DNA from: RUG14300 sp964391805
GTDB taxonomy: Bacteria; Bacillota; Clostridia; Christensenellales; CAG-1252
Assembly (NCBI GenBank): GCA_964391805.1
Contig: CAYMNK010000007.1
Location: forward strand, 1-64,000
Length of the DNA: 64,000 nt
Direction of reading: 5' to 3'
Below are positions 53,164 to 62,694 of the stretch, one piece after another. Made by a program: the position numbers and the translations under genes. Position 1 is the stretch's first letter, and each line of letters begins with the position of its first letter. Below the pieces are notes generated by a model. That model saw only the letters and a list, made by a program, of their open reading frames with translations, made no database searches and was not told where the DNA came from.

Positions 53164-56100
53164 TTAAAAGGACTCCACCCACTTACTCTCAGAGTAATCA
53201 TAATATATGGAACCTAATTTATAACTAATGTCAGGTGTTTGTGTACCACTTCCGTTGTTAAAGATAATCATGTCATAGTCAACCGATATCTCCAACATAT
53301 ACCATCCGTCATGACCGTCTACAGCAGTCATTTCCACACCGGGCCATGATTTATTAGTATTAGTTGTATTATTGCTTTGCCAAGCGTAAGCATTTACGGT
53401 ATTCCAATTAGAAGTGTTTTTAAAATAAACGGTGCGTGTGGTCTTAGTATATAAATTATAGCCATCGGTCCACTCGTAACCGTTAAAGTAGTGTTTATCG
53501 GCATCTATCGCTATGTCTGCACTTTGTTCTAAACCTTGTCCTGCATTAAAGATAATACTTGTATAACTTGTAGATATTTCTATAGAATACCAACCGTCAT
53601 GATCTTCTACTGCTGTCATCTTTTCACCGGGCCAAGAGTTATTCCCATTAGCATTCCAAGCATAGGCGTTGACATTGCTCCAACCTTTCAGATTATAGTA
53701 ATAGATCGTCATAATATCGCCTGTAACAGGCACATCGGGTGTAGGATCAACGATTGTGGGAACCGCTACCCAAATAGAATCTCCGCCGTCTTTATATTTC
53801 TTAACATAGAATGTATATTCACCATCAGATGCCGCCGTACCTTTGAAAGATGTGGTATCTTCGTAATTGACAAATTCAAAACCCGTACTGTCTATAATCT
53901 TTACTACGTCACTCTCTTTCAATGTAACAGTTACTGTGTATTGTGCAGTTACATTAGCATTGTCACTTTCCGCTTCGGTCATTACTATAGGCTCGTCGTT
54001 ATTAACGATTATGCTTACACTATATGGTGTATCGGGATCCACGGTTGATTCCTGAACTTTTTCCACCCAAATACCATTATCGGCTACGTAGAAATTATAA
54101 TTGCCGTCTTCGGGAACACGTCCGTTAGCTATTGCAGCATTTTGCTTGTAATTAGCAGTTTCAACTTCGCCTATATATACCTTTATAACGTCTTCGGTAG
54201 TGACTGCTACATTTAATAGTTTAAACTCAACAGCGTCTTTGTTATCTTCATTCAAAGTAAGCATGTGCTCTTTATCACCGATAATAATCTTTACGTTACT
54301 TTCTTTGGTTAGCGTTACAGAAGGAATGCCAACCCATATAGAACAGTTATCGGAATAAACCTTGAAATACACTGTATATGAGCCCTGAATTCTTGCTGTT
54401 CCGCTAAAATCTTCATTATCATACTTATCATATGAATTTTCTAAACTGTCTTTAATGACGATTGCATCGCCAACGTTTAGATTAATAGTTACCATGTATT
54501 CAGCAAGTTTTCCGTCGGCTTTGTCTGCTTCGGCATTCTCAATCATCTCGGTAGCATTACCATTTAAATATATGTAATACTTACTTGGATGCTCAACGGT
54601 TACCTTGATAGTTGTTGTAAAATTCGAATATTTAATAGTTACAGTTTGTTCTCCGTTTGCGCTTGCATCTAATCCCTCAATGCTATAATCAGTGACAGTT
54701 TCTTCGTGCTCATCCGAATAAACAGCCTTTACTTCGATTTTGGACTTCAATCCGCTTTCGGTTGCTTCGCTCTCGCTTAAAGTAACGGATTCTTGATTAG
54801 CCTTAATCGAATTAATAACAGGTGCCGGCTTTTGAATTGTTACTGTTAGCGTCGCAGTTTTCCCACCATAACTTATGGTAAGAATTTGAGCCGCATAATT
54901 ATCGGCATCTAATTCACTTATTGTATAATCACTAACTGCATTTTCGCTCTTATCGGAATATACCGCTGTAACGATTATTTGTTCTTTGATATACTCGATA
55001 CTTGCATTCGATTTTTCTATTGTTAATTCTACTTTGTTAACCTTGATAGATTCAAGCGTAGGTTCTTGGGGTAATACGGAAGAGCGCTCAATTGTTACCT
55101 TGATAATAGTGCTAACTGTTGAATATTTAACCGTTATACTTTGTTCTCCATCGGCTTCAGCGCTAAATCCTTCTACGGTATAATCAGTAACTATCTCTTC
55201 ACTCTTATCGGAATAAACAGCGGTAACGACTATTTTACCTTTAATGGCGTCAATACTTGCTTCCGCTTCGGCTATTGTTAGGCTTGACGGAGTAACCTTG
55301 ATAGATTCAAGTGTAGGATCCGGATTTACAACAGGATGATCAACAGTTACCTTGATAGTTGCACTAAAGGTCGAATACTTGATAGTTACAGTTTGCTCTC
55401 CATCGGCATCTGCATCAAAGCCTTCGATAGTATAGTCGCTAACAACTTCTTTGCTTTCGTCCGAATAAACCGCTTTTACAACGATTTTGGATTTCAAAAC
55501 AGCCTCGGTTGCTTCACTCTCGCTCAAAGTTATTGATTTTTCATTAACCTCGATTGAGCTGATAACAGGTGCCGGCTTTTGAATTGTTACTGTAAGTGTC
55601 GCAGTTTTACCTTCGTAACTTATGGTAAGAGTTTGAGCCTCGTAGCTTTCCGCATTCAATTCACTTATCGAATAGCCAGTAACCTCTGTTTCGCTCTTAT
55701 CGGAATATACAGCGGTTACGGTTATTTGATCATTAATATAGTCGATATTTGCATTCGCTTTTTCTATTGTTAATTCCGTTTTATCAATCTTGATAGATTC
55801 AAGAGTAGGTTCTTGGGGAATATTCGGTGTAGGATCCACGGTCGATTCCTGAGCTTTTTCCACCCAAATACCGTCATCATCTACATAGAAATTGTAATTA
55901 CCATTCTCAGGTACACGTCCGTTAGCTATTGTAGCATTTTGCTTGTAATTGGCAGTTTCAAATCCGCCGATATATACTTTTATAACGTCTTCGGTGGTGA
56001 CTGGTACATTCAATAATTTGTATTCAATAGCGGTTTCGTTAGCATCATTCAAAGTAAGTGTATGTTCAGTATCACCGATAGAAATCTTTACTTCGCTTGC

Positions 56101-59100
56101 ATTGTCAAGTTTTACAATAGGAATGCTTACCCATATGGATGAACTTTCCGAATAAAGCTTGAGATATACGGTGTAAGAACCTGCCCATGCTGTAGCAGTA
56201 CCTTTGAAATCGCTATTCTCATAGTTATCATATGTATTACCATTACTGTCTTTTATAACGATTTTGTCACCGATACTAAGATTTATTTCCAACGCATATT
56301 GCACAGTTACATTGGGATTATCACTGTCAAATATAGTCATCACTTTAGGTTCACCATCATTAATGCTGATGCTTACCGTATAAGGCGGGGTATAAGGAGC
56401 TACATATATACCATCGTTAGAAACATAGAAACAATAATCACCTGTTTCCGTTATAGTTCCTTTAATGTCACTCTCTTCCTTATAATTATTAATTTCTTGT
56501 CCGTCTACCGTGATCGTGAAGGTGCTATTTGCTTCCAATTCGACCTTTTCGATCATAAACTCAAGTACGTCGCTACCATTATTGATAGCCAATGGAGTTT
56601 TTGTTTCGCCAACAACGAGATAAACTTCACTATTCTTAGTAATAGTCGGTACACTTGGTGTAGGAACAGGATCTATAGATTCACCGAAACCATTTGTCCA
56701 ACCGTTGTTGTAGTAGTATAAACCATCTGCATCGTTGATATCAAGGTTGTCTGTTTGGTTCGTTCCGTCGTTAAATATTATGGATTTAAATTCTATACCG
56801 ATTTCGATAGAATACCAACCGTCGTGGTCAACTACTGCTGTCATTGAAGTGCCAGACCATTCGGAAAATTCGATTTTACTTTCATCAAATTCGTCCCATG
56901 AGTATGCATTGACTGCCGACCATTTATTGGCGTTGTAATAGTAAATAGTACGATATAGCGGTCCGTTGTATTCATTAAATCCGTCCGTCCACTCGTAACC
57001 ATTATAATAGAGTTTATTAGCGTCAATCGCTAAGTTCAATGTTTGAGGCATTTGATCACCTGCATTGAATAAAATACGATTATTTTCGCCTGACACCTCT
57101 GCTTGATACCAGTTATCGTGACCTTCAACTGCGGTCATTGGTTGACCGGGCCAATCTTTTCCGTCCGTTCCGCTAACCCAAGCATAGGCATTTACATTAG
57201 CCCAATCCTTATAGTTGTAGAAATAAACTGTTACTTTGTCCGGCGTAGGTGTAGGATCGGGATCTATAAATTCGCCGAAACCATTTGTCCAACCGTTGTT
57301 GTAATAATATAAACCATCTACATCGTTTATATTAAGGTTGTCTGTTTGGTTCGTTCCGTCGTTAAATATTATAGATTTATATTCTATACCGATTTCGATG
57401 GAATACCAACCGTCATGGTCGGCTACTGCAGTCATTTGCGTTCCTGACCAATCGGATAATCTAATTTCGCTACCCTCAAATTCGGTCCATGTATATGCAT
57501 TAACTACCGACCAATTATTAGCGTTGTAATAATAAATAGTACGATATAGCGGTCCGTCGTATACATTAAATCCGTCCGTCCACTCGTAACCGTTATAATA
57601 GAGTTTATTAGTGTCAATCGCTAAATTCAATGTTTGAGGCATATTATCGCCTGCATTGAATAAAATACGATTGTTTTCGCCAGATATTTCTGCTTGATAC
57701 CAATTATCGTGACCTTCGACTGAAGTCATTGCTTGACCGGGCCAATCTTTTCCGTCCGATCCGCTAACCCAAGCATATGCATTTACGTTTGCCCAATCCT
57801 TATAGTTATAGAAGTACACGGTTATTGTGTCGGGTGACGGTGTAGGATCGGGATCTTCACCGGTGGGAACTGCTACCCAAATAGAATGGGTGCCATTCTC
57901 ATATTTCTTAGCATAGAAAGTATATTCGCCGTCGACTTCCGCAGTGCCCCTAAATGTAGTATATTCCTCCTCATAGTTTACAAATATAAAGTCGTTACTG
58001 TCCTTGATAGTTACAGTATCATCTTTTTTCAATGTAACATTAGCCATATACTCTTCGGATACGCCTTCTACCGTGCTAACGTTTTTGGTCATTACTATGA
58101 TTCTACCGTCACTAACGATTAAAGTTACCTTATAAGGTTGCGGATCCGTTGAAGCGGGTTTATCAACCCATATAGAATGAGAACCATCTTGATAGAATTT
58201 GACATAGAATGTATACTCGCCATCTACAGAGGCAACACCTTTAAAACCGCATGCTTTGTCATAATTATTATACTCAACTTTTCCTGCGCTGATTGTTACT
58301 AAATCACCACTTTCAAGATCAATTGTGATAGAGTATTGTTTAACAACATTTGAATCATCGGAAGGATATTCACTGAGAACCTCACCTTCAGTATTTGTAT
58401 TAACATAAATCTTTATTTGCTCGGGTTCGGTCGGGCGCTCGATAGTTACCTTAATAACCGTGCTAACTGTCGAATACTTAATCGTTACGCTTTGTTCGCC
58501 CTCTGCATCGGCGTTAAAGTCTTCTACGGTATAGTCGCTAACGGCTTCTTCGCTCTTATCGGAATAAACAGCGGTAACAACTATTTTACCCTTAATGGCG
58601 TCAACACTTGCTTCCGCTTCGGCTATTGTTAGGCTTGACGGAGCAACTTTGATAGATTCAAGTGTCGGCTCTTGGGGAATAATCGGATGTTCAACGGTAA
58701 CCTTGATGGTTGCACTAACGGTCGAATACTTAATCGTTACGCTTTGTTCGCCTTCGGTATCGGCTTTAAAGCCCTCGATAGTATAATCGCTAATTGCATT
58801 CTCGCTACCGTCCGAATAAACCGCTTTTACCTCGATCTTGGATTTCAAACCAGCCTCGGTTGCTTCACTCTCACTCAAAACAACAGATGCCTTATCGATC
58901 TTAATCGAACTGAGCGTGGGGGCTTGAGGTCTATTGATTACAACCTTAATGGATTGCTCAAAACCATTATATTTAATGGTTACGTTTTGCTCACCCTCTG
59001 CGTTGGCGTCGAAACCGACAATTTCGTATTGTTCGATGATTTCGGCAATGTCTTTGTCCGCAAAGGATGCCGTTACGCTGATTGCATTCCTAATTGCGTC

Positions 59101-59277
59101 TTCGTTTGCGTTATCAGCCGAAAGAATCAACTTATTCTCTCCCTCTCCGATAATTACGCTTATGGATTGCAATTCGTTTTCGGGCTTGTCATCTTTACAG
59201 CCGACAAACGTAAAAATGACGCCAATACAAAGCGTCATTATCAATACTAAAGTCAATACTTTAAAAATTCTATTCAT
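53164..59277 (-). CDS. Giant modular starch-binding lipoprotein
   Basis: 2037 residues, the largest gene here. Lipobox TFVGC (C27). Modules in approximate order: three Big_3-type Ig-like domains (35-275); unnamed module X twice (285-470); four CBM26-like modules in two tandem pairs (475-860); further X-type modules (880-1142); five Ig-like domains (1156-1562, with VTAVYSDKSE and GEQSVTIKYS); more X modules (1565-1842); two CBM26 modules (1849-2037) with WPGEKMTAVEDHDGWY. No catalytic domain or wall anchor other than the lipid. It probably projects far from the membrane and holds starch for the amylase and pullulanase. AGAGGTGG precedes the ATG; it is the first gene of the starch operon. Confidence 0.88.
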   Translation of the reverse strand: MNRIFKVLTLVLIMTLCIGVIFTFVGCKDDKPENELQSISVIIGEGENKLILSADNANEDAIRNAISVTASFADKDIAEIIEQYEIVGFDANAEGEQNVTIKYNGFEQSIKVVINRPQAPTLSSIKIDKASVVLSESEATEAGLKSKIEVKAVYSDGSENAISDYTIEGFKADTEGEQSVTIKYSTVSATIKVTVEHPIIPQEPTLESIKVAPSSLTIAEAEASVDAIKGKIVVTAVYSDKSEEAVSDYTVEDFNADAEGEQSVTIKYSTVSTVIKVTIERPTEPEQIKIYVNTNTEGEVLSEYPSDDSNVVKQYSITIDLESGDLVTISAGKVEYNNYDKACGFKGVASVDGEYTFYVKFYQDGSHSIWVDKPASTDPQPYKVTLIVSDGRIIVMTKNVSTVEGVSEEYMANVTLKKDDTVTIKDSNDFIFVNYEEEYTTFRGTAEVDGEYTFYAKKYENGTHSIWVAVPTGEDPDPTPSPDTITVYFYNYKDWANVNAYAWVSGSDGKDWPGQAMTSVEGHDNWYQAEISGENNRILFNAGDNMPQTLNLAIDTNKLYYNGYEWTDGFNVYDGPLYRTIYYYNANNWSVVNAYTWTEFEGSEIRLSDWSGTQMTAVADHDGWYSIEIGIEYKSIIFNDGTNQTDNLNINDVDGLYYYNNGWTNGFGEFIDPDPTPTPDKVTVYFYNYKDWANVNAYAWVSGTDGKDWPGQPMTAVEGHDNWYQAEVSGENNRILFNAGDQMPQTLNLAIDANKLYYNGYEWTDGFNEYNGPLYRTIYYYNANKWSAVNAYSWDEFDESKIEFSEWSGTSMTAVVDHDGWYSIEIGIEFKSIIFNDGTNQTDNLDINDADGLYYYNNGWTNGFGESIDPVPTPSVPTITKNSEVYLVVGETKTPLAINNGSDVLEFMIEKVELEANSTFTITVDGQEINNYKEESDIKGTITETGDYCFYVSNDGIYVAPYTPPYTVSISINDGEPKVMTIFDSDNPNVTVQYALEINLSIGDKIVIKDSNGNTYDNYENSDFKGTATAWAGSYTVYLKLYSESSSIWVSIPIVKLDNASEVKISIGDTEHTLTLNDANETAIEYKLLNVPVTTEDVIKVYIGGFETANYKQNATIANGRVPENGNYNFYVDDDGIWVEKAQESTVDPTPNIPQEPTLESIKIDKTELTIEKANANIDYINDQITVTAVYSDKSETEVTGYSISELNAESYEAQTLTISYEGKTATLTVTIQKPAPVISSIEVNEKSITLSESEATEAVLKSKIVVKAVYSDESKEVVSDYTIEGFDADADGEQTVTIKYSTFSATIKVTVDHPVVNPDPTLESIKVTPSSLTIAEAEASIDAIKGKIVVTAVYSDKSEEIVTDYTVEGFSAEADGEQSITVKYSTVSTIIKVTIERSSVLPQEPTLESIKVNKVELTIEKSNASIEYIKEQIIVTAVYSDKSENAVSDYTISELDADNYAAQILTISYGGKTATLTVTIQKPAPVINSIKANQESVTLSESEATESGLKSKIEVKAVYSDEHEETVTDYSIEGLDASANGEQTVTIKYSNFTTTIKVTVEHPSKYYIYLNGNATEMIENAEADKADGKLAEYMVTINLNVGDAIVIKDSLENSYDKYDNEDFSGTARIQGSYTVYFKVYSDNCSIWVGIPSVTLTKESNVKIIIGDKEHMLTLNEDNKDAVEFKLLNVAVTTEDVIKVYIGEVETANYKQNAAIANGRVPEDGNYNFYVADNGIWVEKVQESTVDPDTPYSVSIIVNNDEPIVMTEAESDNANVTAQYTVTVTLKESDVVKIIDSTGFEFVNYEDTTSFKGTAASDGEYTFYVKKYKDGGDSIWVAVPTIVDPTPDVPVTGDIMTIYYYNLKGWSNVNAYAWNANGNNSWPGEKMTAVEDHDGWYSIEISTSYTSIIFNAGQGLEQSADIAIDADKHYFNGYEWTDGYNLYTKTTRTVYFKNTSNWNTVNAYAWQSNNTTNTNKSWPGVEMTAVDGHDGWYMLEISVDYDMIIFNNGSGTQTPDISYKLGSIYYDYSESKWVESF

Positions 59278-59673
59278 AATTAATCCACCTCTCCTATGTG
59301 CGATCGCTTTAGCGACCTTACGATTTTTGGGGAAATTATCCGATTGCGGATAATTGTTTGATTTAAAAAAATGTTATAAATCTTTGGTAGTAATGTTTAC
59401 AACATATACCTTATTTTACTATATATTAAAATGTTTGTCAATAATCAATATATAAAAAAATATAATATACATTTTTGTATTAGAATAAATTGGCATAATA
59501 GATTAGATAGGAAATTGGTACCAATTTCAAAAAATGTGGTATAAATTGCATTAAAGCGGCGTATAATATGGTATCGAAACGAATAAATACATCCCAATAC
59601 CTCGATAAATGTAACAAAAATCACCATAATTTCAAATTTTCTAATCATTTTTAAAAAAAGTTTGAAAAAACAA
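59278..59673. other. Leader and intergenic region of the starch operon
   Basis: No gene. The minus-strand 5' UTR (about 59278-59406) holds two small hairpins: TCGCT/AGCGA near 59304-59315 and a perfect ATTATCCG/CGGATAAT at 59335-59354. GTAAACATTAC, an imperfect palindrome, lies just inside the transcript. From 59442 to 59673 the sequence is very AT-rich and otherwise featureless. Confidence 0.55.
59413..59441 (-). promoter_or_regulatory. Promoter of the starch operon
   Basis: Minus strand: TTGACA (59436-59441), 17-bp spacer, TAAAAT (59413-59418). The 5' UTR is about 130 nt. Confidence 0.75.
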
Positions 59674-59702
59674 TTGACAGAAATTTACATTTATTATAAA
59701 CT
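59674..59702 (+). promoter_or_regulatory. Promoter of the tRNA operon
   Basis: TTGACA (59674-59679), 17-bp spacer, TAAACT (59697-59702); TATAAA at 15-bp spacing is an alternative. It lies 15 bp before the first tRNA. Confidence 0.7.
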
Positions 59703-59717
59703 ATTATAGCCTTACAT

Positions 59718-59792
59718 CGCAGGGTGGAGCAATGGTAGCTTGCCGGGCTCATAACCCGGAGGTTGGAGGTTCGAATCCTCCCCCTGCCACCA
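59718..59792 (+). tRNA. Initiator tRNA-fMet (CAT)
   Basis: 75 nt with encoded CCA. The anticodon stem has the three consecutive G:C pairs (GGG...CCC) that mark initiators, loop CTCATAA. The first acceptor position is C1 opposite C72, an unpaired end as required for formylation, although most bacteria have C1 opposite A72. Confidence 0.93.
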
Positions 59793-59801
59793 AAAATGTT
59801 T

Positions 59802-59879
59802 GGCGGCGTAGCTTAGTTGGTCTAGAGCGGCCGGTTCATACCCGGCAGGTCGGCGGTTCGAATCCACCCGCCGCTACCA
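59802..59879 (+). tRNA. Elongator tRNA-Met (CAT)
   Basis: 78 nt with encoded CCA. Loop TTCATAC; acceptor GGCGGCG pairs with CGCCGCT. It closely resembles the elongator Met tRNA of Bacillus rather than tRNA-Ile(CAT), from memory. Confidence 0.88.
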
Positions 59880-59888
59880 AACACAATC

Positions 59889-59963
59889 GGCCCCATGGTC
59901 AAGAGGTTAAGACATCGCCCTTTCAAGGCGGTATCGCGAGTTCGATTCTCGCTGGGGTCACCA
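59889..59963 (+). tRNA. tRNA-Glu (TTC)
   Basis: 75 nt with encoded CCA. Acceptor GGCCCCA/TGGGGTC; anticodon loop CTTTCAA gives TTC. D-arm CAAGAGGTTAAG is typical of tRNA-Glu. Confidence 0.93.
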
Positions 59964-59968
59964 GAAAA

Positions 59969-60001
59969 ATGCTTGGAAGGAATTCCAAGCATCTTTTTTT
60001 T
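59969..60001 (+). terminator. Terminator of the tRNA operon
   Basis: ATGCTTGGA and TCCAAGCAT form a 9-bp stem; C and T8 follow. Confidence 0.92.
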
Positions 60002-60474
60002 ACCAAATTCACTTTAATCGTGGAATTATTCCACCGAGTTATTCTCCATCAAGCGTGTAATTGCCTAAATTGCGGATGTGATTTCATCCGCCAACCACAA
60101 ATAATGTTTTTTATTGTGAAAGAATTCTTTTTTATTCTGATTTTCAAGTTAATAAAAATTTGGGGAAAATCAAAAACTCAATTTCAACATATTTTCGCAC
60201 TTTATAAAGTTAATAATTATACGTTATTTAACGTTATGCATTATAGCTTTGTGAACTTTACTCAAAAAAAGCAATATCGATCAAAAAATAATATCAAAAA
60301 TACAAATCAATGGTCCATTTTTGGGATAGTACTTTTTGTATAATATGTTCGTAAGGCGTTCGACCACGCCAATATCGTTTAAAGTTGTCGCGAAAGAGAG
60401 CTTAATTTCATCTTGAACTATATGAATAAGTGCTACAATGATTTGCGTTGACAACAAAATCTTATGAGGTAAAA
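60002..60474. other. AT-rich gap with no recognised feature
   Basis: No gene, repeat family or structured RNA recognised. A frame running over the tRNAs into this region is not a gene. A weak -35/-10 pair (TTGAAC, TACAAT at 15-bp spacing) near 60415-60440 may serve the next gene. Confidence 0.5.
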
Positions 60475-61380
60475 ATGAAAAAACTATTTATGATTAAAGA
60501 TATTGCCGAACCACAACAATATTTAAGCACAATGCTCAATAACATGGATAACAGCGGTAAACTTTGCATTGCGCGAGAAATTGACGAGCTGACATTTTAT
60601 ACCGCAGAAACCGAGTTAGACGCATCTCATATCGAAGAAGTAAATCTAAACATTTCCTTTGCCGACTATGATTTGTTATATAACTTCTACAAAAACGCTT
60701 TAAGTAACATTGACTTGCTTTTAACAAAGTATTCTTATCAATCAAACACTAATATATATTGTCGTCGAATGATACTTTTTGCAAAACGGGTAAAACGCTT
60801 AATAAAACTCAATGCGCCAGATTTGGTTTTGCGCATAGAAAAATGCATGTTAATGGACAGTATTGTACTTTTCAAAGCCAATGGCGTTGGCAAAATTGTC
60901 AAAAATAAAAGAGTTGTTTTTTTAGATATCGACGGCGTACTAAACACCCCATATTCTCTTAATTATTGTTGCGACTATATCGGCATAGACGATGATAAAG
61001 TATGGCGACTTTGCAAAATAGTTAGACGTACCGATGCACTAATTGTGCTTGTTTCCGATTGGAAAAGAGGTTGGTATCGTGATATAAAAATGAAATCTCA
61101 ACAAGAACCAACTGCCACCTATTTGGAGAAAAAGCTCGCCAAATTCGGATTAGAAATTACCGATAAAACAAAAGATAAATCGGGCAGCGCCTATTTTTCA
61201 CGTGGAGAAGGGGTTGTGGAATATATCAAAAACAATGATGTTTTATCTTTTGCGATTTTGGACGATTCGCAATTCGATTACGACAGTTGCGATTTGAAGG
61301 ACCATTTTGTAAAAATGGATCCCCAAGTAGGACTCACAAATAAGGACGTCGAAAAAACTTGTAGAATATTACTACAGTAA
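60475..61380 (+). CDS. HAD-like phosphatase-fold protein (HAD_SAK type)
   Basis: 301 residues. The first ~145 residues are helical and unrecognised. From 146 a HAD core begins RVVFLDIDGVLNTPY with D151 and D153 (nucleophile and acid/base), then VLVSDWKRGW as motif II and AILDDSQFD as motif IV, the layout of HAD domains seen in bacterial RNA-repair-related and immune-associated proteins. GAGGT lies before the ATG at 60475. It is 13 bp upstream of the next gene, so the two are co-transcribed. Substrate is unknown; the RNA-repair link comes only from the family. Confidence 0.78.
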   Translation: MKKLFMIKDIAEPQQYLSTMLNNMDNSGKLCIAREIDELTFYTAETELDASHIEEVNLNISFADYDLLYNFYKNALSNIDLLLTKYSYQSNTNIYCRRMILFAKRVKRLIKLNAPDLVLRIEKCMLMDSIVLFKANGVGKIVKNKRVVFLDIDGVLNTPYSLNYCCDYIGIDDDKVWRLCKIVRRTDALIVLVSDWKRGWYRDIKMKSQQEPTATYLEKKLAKFGLEITDKTKDKSGSAYFSRGEGVVEYIKNNDVLSFAILDDSQFDYDSCDLKDHFVKMDPQVGLTNKDVEKTCRILLQ

Positions 61381-61393
61381 AAAGGAGATATAA

Positions 61394-62467
61394 ATGGACA
61401 CATATAAATATATACGTTCGAAAGATATTAGAGAATACAATCAAAAGATAGAACATAAATTTTCGGCGCTCGAAAGTGCATTCTTGGTGTGGCGCAATTG
61501 TGACTTAACTTTGGAGGAAAAACACGAGGGGTGGCGTGAAATAATGCACGATATGCCTGACGAACAAATTAAATATCACGATAGACAAAGCTATGACAGT
61601 CTATTTGCTCTTTTAATACAGTTTATAAATGACGACAATACGCTCGTGAAGGAGTTTTATAAAAAAAACAATCAGTCTGTGTATTCTTGTAAGTATACCG
61701 ATGATATTGATAGTGGGGATTGGTTTACAGATTTTGGAAGAATATATGCAAATTTTGACGATATGCAACACAAATTAAGTAAGATTATCCCCTCACATGA
61801 TAAGTGTATAGTGGTATATACCAAAAAGTATTTTTCCTCACCATATAAAAAGGTTGAGCTAATTGTTAATAATCAGCAACAAATAATAAATGTAGACGGT
61901 TGCGAAATTTTAAACAACGCAACCGTGAAAAAGAATAAATTTTTCCAATCTTTTTGGATGGATATTCCAACACCATTTAAAGTAGGCGATATAGTATGCG
62001 GCTCGACAGCGCCGTTATGTTGCGGACGACACATAGCTTGCGAAGAACCTTTTGTTTTAAAATCAATTTCCAACTGGGATGGCGAAACTGCAGAGCAACG
62101 TGGCGAAAAATTGACTTCTAAAGATAAATTTTACAAAACGAAAAATGTCGAAAGACTAAGAGAATCGGGCAATATTCGGGATATGGCGGCATTTGGATAT
62201 TTTTCTCACGTTATTTGGAGTGATCAAATTGACGGAGAATTTTACAGTTCATCTATGTATGACTACGTAGATTTAGAATATTACCGTGGTAATATCAAAG
62301 ATGGAGCAAGAATACTCTTGCCGCTCAGCAGTTACATAAAAGGAGAGATAAATGAAGAACTGCTAATAAGATTGTGTGAAATCATCAAAAAACAAGAAGA
62401 ATTAAAAAGGGCAATGCTTCTATTGGATCTCTCCCCCGAACAACTCTACGATTTAGGCATAGAGTAA
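61394..62467 (+). CDS. Unrecognised protein co-transcribed with the HAD gene
   Basis: 357 residues, not recognised. No signal peptide or membrane segment. The N-terminal third looks helical (RSKDIREYNQKIEHKFSALES, WRNCDLTLEEKHEGWREIM), the middle beta-rich with KVGDIVCGSTAPLCCGRHI, containing clustered cysteines (C C...H C) that might bind metal, and the C-terminus helical (KKQEELKRAMLLLDLSPEQLYDLGIE). AAAAAGGAG precedes the ATG. Function cannot be inferred beyond operon association with the HAD-like gene. Confidence 0.7.
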   Translation: MDTYKYIRSKDIREYNQKIEHKFSALESAFLVWRNCDLTLEEKHEGWREIMHDMPDEQIKYHDRQSYDSLFALLIQFINDDNTLVKEFYKKNNQSVYSCKYTDDIDSGDWFTDFGRIYANFDDMQHKLSKIIPSHDKCIVVYTKKYFSSPYKKVELIVNNQQQIINVDGCEILNNATVKKNKFFQSFWMDIPTPFKVGDIVCGSTAPLCCGRHIACEEPFVLKSISNWDGETAEQRGEKLTSKDKFYKTKNVERLRESGNIRDMAAFGYFSHVIWSDQIDGEFYSSSMYDYVDLEYYRGNIKDGARILLPLSSYIKGEINEELLIRLCEIIKKQEELKRAMLLLDLSPEQLYDLGIE

Positions 62468-62617
62468 CGAGTTGACAAAAACGAACACATTACACAGTAA
62501 CAAATCACATTGTTATTGTTAACCATTATGAGTGTACTTTATTGCGGTTTGTGTGATTTACACACACGCCAAGTATGTCTATACACCTTTAAAAGACGTA
62601 CACTCCTGTTTTCACTA

Positions 62618-62645
62618 TTGACTTGTGTGGGGGGGGTGGTATAAT
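62618..62645 (+). promoter_or_regulatory. Promoter of the WYL regulator with G8 tract in the spacer
   Basis: TTGACT (62618-62623), 16-bp spacer containing eight consecutive G (62629-62636), TATAAT (62640-62645). Gain of one G would give the ideal 17-bp spacing. An inverted repeat GAGTGTAC...GTACACTC lies upstream (about 62529-62606). Confidence 0.75.
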
Positions 62646-62694
62646 TAGTAATATAATGAATTCTTGTCACCCAAATTATTAACGGAGGAATGTT

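Noticed and set aside
53536..58122. Plus-strand frames opposite the giant lipoprotein
   Set aside because: They are antisense shadows of repeated modules, with Cys/Ile/Tyr-rich composition and no RBS.
59732..60343. Protein-coding frame across the tRNA operon
   Set aside because: It runs through three clear tRNAs and a terminator and has no RBS or recognisable protein features.
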